DNA from: an uncultured Panacagrimonas sp.
GTDB lineage: Bacteria > Pseudomonadota > Gammaproteobacteria > Nevskiales > Nevskiaceae
Direction: 5' to 3'
NCBI GenBank assembly: GCA_946481265.1
Contig: CAMLNE010000113.1
Coordinates: 1-11,227, forward strand
Length of the DNA stretch: 11,227 nucleotides
Every line of letters starts with the position of its first letter. Position 1 is the stretch's first letter. Both the position numbers and the translations under genes were made by a program. A model generated the notes under the pieces. It did no database searches. It was not told where the DNA came from and saw nothing but the letters and a program-made list of their open reading frames with translations. This document shows, one piece after another, positions 1 through 4,404 of this stretch.

Positions 1-899
1 GCATTGCCTGGCTGCACGAAGTCGAGCGCATCGTCCGAATCCGGCAGGTCCTCGCCCGCCCTGCAGCTCAGCGCCACCGTGTAGGCGCCGGCTTCGAGGA
101 ATCCGGCGGCATACGTGAACGACACCGTGGCGCCGTCCTGGATGACCGGCTGCAGCAGCGCGGTGGTCACCGGCTCGGCGCCGGCACCGTCGAAATCGTC
201 GGGCGCGACGTTCGCGCCGGCAAACAGGTAGACCGCCGCGCCCTGTCCGGTGACCGGGTCGGAACTGCAGGCGCTGTCCGCGAGCAGGGCGGCGTCGACG
301 CTGCCGGAGAGCAGGCCCGCTTCCGCGCTCTCGACCAGTCGCAGCACGGGCTTGAGGTTGTAGCAACCGGTGGCCCCGCGCTGCGCGATCGACTTGCGCA
401 GGTCGAAATCGATCGTGTAGCGCGCCTGCTGCCCCACATCCACGGTGAGGGGACCGCGCAGCCTCAGGCCAGCGGGTCCGCCGCCGGGGATGATGAGCGG
501 GTGGTCGACGCCATCGACGGTGATGTAGGCAGGGTGGTCCGGATTGGATTGCGCCTGCTTGCATGAGGCGTTGGCCTGGTTTTCGATGACCAGCCGGATC
601 TCGGGATAGACGCCGGGCGCCACCTCGCGCTCCTCGAGCAGGAGGAACTGCGCGCCGCCCTGCTGGTCGAGCAGATCCACCGACGCGGCCGGCACGAACT
701 CGATGCGTTCGGCGACCCCGCCGTCGGTGTCCAGGAGCTCCACGGCGGAGAAGCTCACCACCACCGCTTCGGCCTCGTCGACAGGGGCATCGGTCAGGCC
801 GAGCGTCAGCGTGGTACCGGCCACGGGGGCGTCGCCGCCGCAGCCACTCAGCGCCGCCGTCGCCAGCGCGGTGCCGAATATCTTCGAAAGCGTGTTCAT
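1..899 (-). CDS. DUF4382-type lipoprotein, 3' end outside window
   Basis: The reading frame is open for 299 codons from an ATG at 899 to the left edge, so the C-terminus is missing. The first 20 residues form a lipoprotein signal: MNTLSKIF, a hydrophobic stretch, then the lipobox LSGC with Cys20 as the likely lipidated residue, followed by GGDAP. Residues from about 29 on match the DUF4382 pattern: LTLGLTDAPVDEAEAVVVSF near the start, a middle segment GVYPEIRLVIENQ, and a late block YTIDFDLRKSI followed by YNLKPVLRLVE around residues 160-195. DUF4382 proteins are extracytoplasmic beta-rich lipoproteins of unknown function. A GGAG lies 6 bases before the ATG. The remaining 100 or so residues, with several cysteines, continue past DUF4382 and I do not recognise them. 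The family call is fairly sure; no function can be given. Confidence 0.85.
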   Translation of the reverse strand, partial: MNTLSKIFGTALATAALSGCGGDAPVAGTTLTLGLTDAPVDEAEAVVVSFSAVELLDTDGGVAERIEFVPAASVDLLDQQGGAQFLLLEEREVAPGVYPEIRLVIENQANASCKQAQSNPDHPAYITVDGVDHPLIIPGGGPAGLRLRGPLTVDVGQQARYTIDFDLRKSIAQRGATGCYNLKPVLRLVESAEAGLLSGSVDAALLADSACSSDPVTGQGAAVYLFAGANVAPDDFDGAGAEPVTTALLQPVIQDGATVSFTYAAGFLEAGAYTVALSCRAGEDLPDSDDALDFVQPGN

Positions 900-1289
900 G
901 CAGGGCTCCGAAAAGGCCGTTCACATGCAGGGACCGGTCAGGCGGCAAGGACGACGGGCGTTTCGCGCGCCACCGCCTCGGTCCGGGTGCAAGTCTGTTG
1001 CAAGGAAGCGGCCAGATCGCAACGCCGGCCGCTCGGCACGGCTCGTCGGGGCTGGAGCGAAGCGTTGCCTCGCGCACGTCCTTTGGCGGATGCCGGCTTG
1101 CCGCGTATTCCCGGCCATCCCGCTGCGAGCGGGCGCCGCTGTGGACTGATTGCAGAACGCGTCTCGGACCTGGGCGCGGGCTTGCGAGATGCATGCAGGC
1201 CAGGGCGCAGGCCCATGACTTTCCGCGCATTTGCGCTGGCACGCTTTGCGCTTGGATGGGGCCGTGAACAAGAACGGGCGGGGACGACG
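900..1289. other. Divergent intergenic region, no gene supported
   Basis: This 390-base stretch separates the leftward lipoprotein gene from the rightward membrane-protein gene and must hold both promoters. Several frames stay open here because of the GC content, but their translations are arginine- and alanine-rich with no domain-like pattern, so I treat them as non-coding. The octamer catgcagg occurs three times (897-904, 924-931, 1192-1199). The first copy covers the lipoprotein start codon, so the spacing may be chance. I could not pick a convincing -35/-10 pair. Confidence 0.5.
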
Positions 1290-2177
1290 ATGCGATTGAT
1301 GTTCAGCACGCTGTGCGGAACCGGGCTTGCCGTGCTCTGCGGGGCGGTGCTGGCCCGATTCACCACCCTGGGCACCTTGCAGCTCCTCGGTTGCGGCATC
1401 GCGATCGCGGCACTGGCCGCGAACTACGCCTACGACCTGCGCGTGCTGCGCCGCACGGCCATTCGCCTGCGCGTCTTTCGGCGCAAGCTGGTGGACGATG
1501 CGATGCGGCCTCCGGCGCAGGGCAGTGGGACGGGCGCGCAGGCGCACGTTCCGGTCCGTCTGCTGGTGGCGGGGCTGCAGCGCGCTGCGATCGGAATCAG
1601 GGGCACCCTTGCCGCGAGCCTGGCTTTCATCCAGCGCGCCGCGCTGGATGGTCTGCGCTACACGCTGCGCACGCTGCGCACGCTGCGCGCGGGGACGTGG
1701 GCCGTTCGACGGCTGGCCGCGTTGCTCTACCGCTCCGGTGCTGCGGCAAACGCCGCGACCTCAGGCTTCTTCACGCGCGAACGCGCCGAGCCGGACCCGC
1801 GTCTCCCGCAGCGCGCCAAGCTGATGTGGGTCAGCTACGCGCTGCTCGCAGCCTGGGCCCTGTACGAGGTCGTACCGCAGACCAGCCTGGCGCGCCAGCC
1901 GATGGAGATGGCGGCGGCGGGCGCATCGAGCGCGATCACCGCGATGGCCACCACTTCGGCCGCGATCCGCGTCATCGGCGCGGCGGCAGCCGATGGAAGC
2001 GGTGCCCGGCACCTGCCCGCCGCCGCGGCGGCGGTGGCGGCGATCTCCGACCACGAGACGTCCCTGACGACATCCTCGTCATCGCCACGCGGCAGCGGCG
2101 CATGCCAGGGCCGGCAGTGCGCCTGCTCCAGTCTGCTTGACCTGTTTCTCACCGAGGCGCCGGCCAAGGAACTCTGA
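1290..2177 (+). CDS. Hypothetical membrane protein with basic middle region
   Basis: I do not recognise this protein. From the ATG at 1290 it has 295 residues. An N-terminal hairpin of two hydrophobic segments (about residues 8-22 and 27-46) is followed by a strongly basic region (about 50-70) rich in RVLRR and RLRVFRRK. An alanine/leucine/arginine-rich amphipathic stretch follows, then a third hydrophobic segment near 179-195 (MWVSYALLAAWALYEVV). The tail is low-complexity Ala/Ser with a cysteine cluster (Cys272, 277, 279). A 9-bp unit repeated three times encodes TLRTLRTLR at residues 125-133. The frame has strong G/C third positions and is the only one with a sensible hydrophobic pattern. 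The start is uncertain: 1290 follows a GGGAC, while an in-frame ATG at 1215 would add 25 residues. A role at the inner membrane is inferred only from the hydrophobic segments. Confidence 0.6.
   Translation: MRLMFSTLCGTGLAVLCGAVLARFTTLGTLQLLGCGIAIAALAANYAYDLRVLRRTAIRLRVFRRKLVDDAMRPPAQGSGTGAQAHVPVRLLVAGLQRAAIGIRGTLAASLAFIQRAALDGLRYTLRTLRTLRAGTWAVRRLAALLYRSGAAANAATSGFFTRERAEPDPRLPQRAKLMWVSYALLAAWALYEVVPQTSLARQPMEMAAAGASSAITAMATTSAAIRVIGAAAADGSGARHLPAAAAAVAAISDHETSLTTSSSSPRGSGACQGRQCACSSLLDLFLTEAPAKEL
1661..1687 (+). repeat. Three tandem copies of a 9-bp coding repeat
   Basis: The unit cacgctgcg occurs three times head to tail (1661-1669, 1670-1678, 1679-1687) inside the hypothetical membrane-protein gene and encodes Thr-Leu-Arg repeats. 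The unit length keeps the frame, so copy-number change by slippage would add or remove one TLR. Confidence 0.9.
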
Positions 2178-2294
2178 GGCAGGGCCTGCATTCGCGCCGC
2201 CGCGAGCGCGAACGCTCGAACGCGGATTTCATTCCCCGACCGCATTCTCCGCCGCGATCTGCGTGAGAGGCGACCGCGCGTGGGCGGCGACGTC

Positions 2295-2555
2295 CTACTC
2301 GCCCGGGAACTCGAGCGGTTCGAAGCGAACACCGGGAGTTTCGATCATCGGCAGGTCCGCTTCCTCGAGCACCGAGCCGTTCACCAGTCCGCGCGAGATC
2401 TCCATCAGCGACTGCACGGTCGACTTGTGCGATCCCGCAGGAATCTCGGAAGGCGCGCCGCGCGCGAGCTGGCGGGCGCGCTTCGAGGCGATCGCACAGA
2501 GGTCGAAATGGTTCGGGATTCGTTGCAGGCAGTCTTCGAGGGGAGCGCGTGGCAT
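2295..2555 (-). CDS. RNA polymerase omega-like protein (divergent, orphan RpoZ homologue)
   Basis: This 86-residue protein aligns along its whole length with the omega subunit, the small RNA polymerase subunit that binds the beta-prime C-terminus, assists assembly and in gammaproteobacteria forms part of a ppGpp site. Visible landmarks are LEDCL (6-10, matching the usual VEDCL), IPNHFDL (13-19, usually NRF[DE]L), ASKRARQLARG (23-33), HKSTVQSLMEISRGLV (43-58, usually KPTVxALREIxxGLV) and an acidic C-terminus. Three normally very conserved positions differ: Arg to His in NRF, Pro to Ser in KPT, and ALREI to SLMEI. Start at 2555 was chosen because it matches the family N-terminus; the ribosome binding site is weak. 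Canonical rpoZ lies between gmk and spoT, which are not seen here. I infer an extra, divergent copy rather than the housekeeping gene, so I give no symbol. Confidence 0.8.
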   Translation of the reverse strand: MPRAPLEDCLQRIPNHFDLCAIASKRARQLARGAPSEIPAGSHKSTVQSLMEISRGLVNGSVLEEADLPMIETPGVRFEPLEFPGE

Positions 2556-2610
2556 TGCGGAGGTCCGGTGAATCGCCGCAAGAGCACGGTCGCCCCACTC
2601 TAGCCCCATT

Positions 2611-2665
2611 ACGCGAACCGCGTTTCCCGACGGTGCAGGAGTACGCGTGCTGCAGTACGCGCGTA
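2611..2665. promoter_or_regulatory. Inverted repeats in the omega-like/csbD divergent gap
   Basis: The 153-base gap between the two divergent genes contains a small hairpin-forming repeat (acgcg, 3-base loop, cgcgt; 2611-2623) and a spaced inverted repeat tacgcg-N12-cgcgta (2642-2665). The latter sits 44 bases before the csbD-like start and also contains a direct repeat of agtacgcg. This is the expected place for operator or promoter elements. I see no clear sigma-70 boxes, and CG-rich short inverted repeats are easily found by chance in such DNA. Confidence 0.3.
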
Positions 2666-2708
2666 TGGTGACCGGCTCAACCGACGCTCGCGAACAGGAA
2701 TACAGGAC

Positions 2709-3053
2709 ATGACCACGCTTCCGGAAACACAGGCCGCGCCCGCCGCCGCCGTGCACGAAACACCCGCGGCACCCACGACACCCACGACACCCGCGACATC
2801 CGCGCCGACGGTGCTGCGCACACGCAAGCAGATCCAGGCTGCGGCCATCAGCGAGCAGGCGGAGTTGCGCGCGAACTGGAAGCGATCGCTTCCGCGGGCG
2901 CAGCAGACCTGGTCGAAGATCGACGCACGCGAACTGGCGGACGCGCAAGGCAACCTGCATCGGCTGGCCGGGCTCGTGCAGCTTCGCTACCGGACCACGC
3001 GTGAGGAAGCGGATCGCCAGGTCGCCGCCTTCGTCGCCGACACGCCGGCCTGA
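2709..3053 (+). CDS. CsbD-like stress protein with Pro/Thr/Ala-rich N-terminal extension
   Basis: The 114-residue product ends in a CsbD-like module (about 55-112): NWKRSLPRAQQTWSKIDARELADAQGNLHRLAGLVQLRYRTTREEADRQVAAF. It follows the family order of a W-K near the start, a W-x-K-(I/L)-(T/D) block, GxxxxLxGxxQxRY, and a final helix with a basic/acidic pattern. CsbD proteins are small, highly charged and induced by general stress in many bacteria; their biochemical role is unknown. The first 35 residues are an extension of Pro, Thr and Ala, with PTTPTTPAT coded by a short DNA repeat, and they do not look like a signal peptide. The ATG has AGGAA 8 bases upstream. Family members are often 60-70 residues, so this one is long because of the extension. 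Cytoplasmic location is inferred. Confidence 0.75.
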   Translation: MTTLPETQAAPAAAVHETPAAPTTPTTPATSAPTVLRTRKQIQAAAISEQAELRANWKRSLPRAQQTWSKIDARELADAQGNLHRLAGLVQLRYRTTREEADRQVAAFVADTPA

Positions 3054-3136
3054 GAAGCGCTCGCAGACACGAGCCCAAACGCTAGCGGATCGGGGCCGGG
3101 TCGCGTGGTCCGGCTGCATCCGGTGTCCGGCCCGAT

Positions 3137-3166
3137 TCGACACGGGCGGTGTAAAGGGACTACAGT
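3137..3166 (+). promoter_or_regulatory. Candidate sigma-70 promoter of the cold-shock gene
   Basis: TCGACA (3137-3142, five of six matches to TTGACA) and TACAGT (3161-3166, four of six to TATAAT) are separated by 18 bases. Transcription starting about 7 bases later would give a leader of about 150 bases before the ATG at 3324. That length is typical of cspA-type mRNAs, whose long leader governs cold-dependent stability and translation. It is the best box pair I found in the gap. Confidence 0.45.
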
Positions 3167-3207
3167 GCCCTCGCATCGTCTCAAGCCTGTACTCCTCGGC
3201 TTCGTTC

Positions 3208-3288
3208 GTGTCCCCTTCTGGTGACACCGCATGATCTCCCCCGGCTCGCTTTCTTGATTCCTTGCACGTCGCAGGCGTGTTGCCTGCG
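3208..3288 (+). promoter_or_regulatory. Structured 5' leader of the cold-shock gene
   Basis: Within the predicted leader there is an imperfect hairpin at 3208-3227 (gtgtc pairing with gacac) and a perfect 7-bp stem at 3270-3288 (cgcaggc, 5-base loop, gcctgcg) followed closely by TTTT. The second stem sits 35 bases before the csp start codon and could act as an attenuator or stability element. No recognisable E. coli-type cold box was found. Confidence 0.35.
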
Positions 3289-3323
3289 CGTTTTCACATT
3301 TTGATCAGAGAAAGGAAGCATCC

Positions 3324-3536
3324 ATGTCAGACGTTTCGACCGGTACCGTGAAGTGGTTCAACGACGCCAAGGGTTTTGGATTCATCACCCCCAGTGACGG
3401 CGGCGAAGATCTCTTTGCCCACTTCAAGGAAATCCAGGGTTCCGGCTTCAAGTCCCTGACCGAAGGCCAGCGCGTGGAGTACAAGGCTGCGCGCGGCCAG
3501 AAGGGCATGCAGGCAACGCAGATTCGCCCGCTCTAA
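3324..3536 (+). CDS. CspA-family cold-shock protein
   Basis: This 70-residue protein is a single complete cold-shock domain, the usual family size. It binds single-stranded RNA and DNA as a five-stranded OB-fold barrel and acts in the cytoplasm as an RNA chaperone. Visible features are GTVKWFN (7-13), the RNP1 motif KGFGFI (16-21), the RNP2-type motif DLFAHF (29-34), and a C-terminal half [26 protein letters not shown]2 carries Ala where Val is more common (FVHF), a conservative change. The ATG is preceded 5 bases earlier by a strong AAAGGAAG. Promoter and long leader lie upstream, and a strong hairpin terminator lies just downstream. Bacteria often carry several csp paralogues and only some are cold induced, so I do not assign a letter. 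Confidence 0.97.
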   Translation: MSDVSTGTVKWFNDAKGFGFITPSDGGEDLFAHFKEIQGSGFKSLTEGQRVEYKAARGQKGMQATQIRPL

Positions 3537-3548
3537 CCAGCGAGGCTG

Positions 3549-3576
3549 CCGGGCGGCGCCATGTGCGCCGCCCCGG
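3549..3576 (+). terminator. First hairpin after csp (alternative partner of the terminator)
   Basis: The arms gggcggcgc (3551-3559) and gcgccgccc (3565-3573) pair perfectly around a 5-base loop; two more pairs are possible beyond a bulged C. No T-run follows, so alone it is probably not an efficient terminator. Its right arm contains cgccgcccc (3566-3574), identical to the left arm of the next hairpin, so the two structures compete for the same partner strand. Confidence 0.5.
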
Positions 3577-3582
3577 CCATGT

Positions 3583-3614
3583 CGCCGCCCCTCTCGGGGC
3601 GGCGGCCTTTGTTT
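3583..3614 (+). terminator. Rho-independent terminator of csp
   Basis: A perfect 9-bp G/C stem, cgccgcccc (3583-3591) and ggggcggcg (3596-3604), with a 4-base tctc loop is followed by gcctttgttt. The stem strength, short loop and T-rich tail fit an intrinsic terminator just after the cold-shock gene. Confidence 0.75.
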
Positions 3615-3626
3615 CATCAAATGAAA
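3612..3626 (+). promoter_or_regulatory. A/T-rich inverted repeat over the repeat-protein start
   Basis: The sequence tttcat-caa-atgaaa is a perfect 6-3-6 inverted repeat in otherwise GC-rich DNA. Its right arm is the proposed ATG (3621) of the next gene. It could be a weak mRNA hairpin hiding the start codon or a protein-binding site. No Shine-Dalgarno sequence precedes the ATG. Confidence 0.35.
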
Positions 3627-4175
3627 ACCGATCCCGTCATGGCGCTTTCCGCAAGCTCTGCGAGCCGCAAGCGGCGACCCTCGGCCGCTGGCGACAAGCG
3701 GATCCGCGGTGTCGACGGGAAGATGCATTCGGCGGGCTCGGTGCTCGGCACCGACGGCAAGTACTACCCGGAGGGTTATTTCCAGGGTAGCGACGGCCGT
3801 TACCATCCCCCGGGCTCCTACCTGGGTGAGGATGGCCGCTATCACGGCGCGCACGAGGTTCGGTGCGCCGATGGCGAGTACCGGCACCGCGACCAGTTCT
3901 GCGGTGTCGACGGTCGCTATCACCCCCTGAATTCGTTTCTCGGCGACGACGGTCGCTACCACCCGGCCGGTGCCTTCAAGGGGCTGGACGGCAAATACCA
4001 TCCGCGCGGCAGCTTCCGCGGCGTGGACGGCAAGTACCATCACGCCGGCACCTTCCTGGGTGTCGACGGCGCGTATCACATCGCCGAGGCCCGACTGGTG
4101 TCCGGCGGCCGCTACCGGGTTCCTGAGGAACTGGCCGAGAAGGCCCGCCAGGACCGCAAGGGCGTGGACTGCTGA
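3621..4175 (+). CDS. Protein of eleven tandem 13-residue DGRYHP repeats, function unknown
   Basis: I do not recognise this protein. From the ATG at 3621 it has 184 residues: a basic leader (1-29, with SRKRRP and DKRIR), eleven contiguous 13-residue repeats (about 30-172), and a short charged tail ending in GVDC. The repeat consensus is G-x-D-G-[KR]-Y-H-P-x-G-x-[FY]-L. Asp-Gly is kept in ten of the eleven copies (GG in the last). The alternating pattern suggests one short beta strand and turn per repeat, a solenoid or beta-hairpin stack, possibly binding metal through the regular Asp and His. That is inference. There is no signal peptide or membrane segment, so it is probably cytoplasmic. The start is unsure: no clear ribosome binding site is visible, an ATG at 3639 is possible, and one at 3561 lies inside the upstream hairpins and is less likely. 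The repeat pattern makes the frame certain. Confidence 0.8.
   Translation: MKTDPVMALSASSASRKRRPSAAGDKRIRGVDGKMHSAGSVLGTDGKYYPEGYFQGSDGRYHPPGSYLGEDGRYHGAHEVRCADGEYRHRDQFCGVDGRYHPLNSFLGDDGRYHPAGAFKGLDGKYHPRGSFRGVDGKYHHAGTFLGVDGAYHIAEARLVSGGRYRVPEELAEKARQDRKGVDC
3708..4136 (+). repeat. Eleven degenerate 39-bp coding repeats
   Basis: Each 39-bp unit encodes one 13-residue repeat, for example GSDGRYHPPGSYL, GDDGRYHPAGAFK and GVDGKYHHAGTFL. The array has no insertion or deletion between units. Repeats 4 and 5 (GEDGRYHGAHEVR, CADGEYRHRDQFC) and the last two are the most divergent. DNA identity between units is only moderate, which suggests an old duplication held by selection on the protein. Confidence 0.9.
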
Positions 4176-4404
4176 ATCGCGTCGCGGCCACGGCCGCAGC
4201 CTCGCCGGTCAGGCGCAGGTATACCGTCGGCGCGCCTGAGCAGGCAGAGCACCGCTTGCGCGGGCAGCAGCGAGACCGCTGGCAAGTCACTGCGCTCGTG
4301 CCGCCTGCGGTTGATCCAGGCCGCCTCCTGCGCGTCATCCACATCGGCGATTGCTGCCGCCTGCCGCAGCTGTGCCCTGTCCCCACGCAAACTGTCCTGG
4401 CGCG
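4176..4404. other. Convergent intergenic region
   Basis: This 229-base gap lies between the stop codons of the repeat-protein gene and the leftward phospholipase gene. A compact inverted repeat gcggcc-ac-ggccgc (4184-4197) follows the repeat-protein stop but has no T-run. Minus-strand frames starting near 4390 are open into the repeat gene, but they use a TTG start, lack a ribosome binding site and show no recognisable protein, so I do not call them. Confidence 0.4.

Noticed and set aside
987..1289. N-terminal extension of the membrane-protein frame from a GTG at 987
   Set aside because: The added 101 residues are arginine-rich and patternless, and the first hydrophobic segment begins right after 1290.
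921..1547. Long minus-strand open frames opposite the divergent gap and membrane-protein gene
   Set aside because: Arg/Ala/Gln-rich translations without domain or hydrophobic pattern; they are products of high GC content opposite a better plus-strand frame.
3231..3257. Short upstream ORF (MISPGSLS) in the csp leader
   Set aside because: No ribosome binding site and only eight codons; nothing supports translation.
3327..4079. 250-residue minus-strand open frame opposite csp and the repeat gene
   Set aside because: Its periodic appearance is the antisense shadow of the 39-bp repeats; the plus strand encodes a clear cold-shock domain in the same place.
3708..4136. CRISPR-like array
   Set aside because: Units are contiguous 39-bp coding repeats with no spacers and keep one reading frame, so the repetition is at protein level.
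4112..4390. Minus-strand small ORF just after the phospholipase stop
   Set aside because: TTG start, no ribosome binding site, unconvincing third-position bias and no recognisable protein; it runs antisense into the repeat gene.
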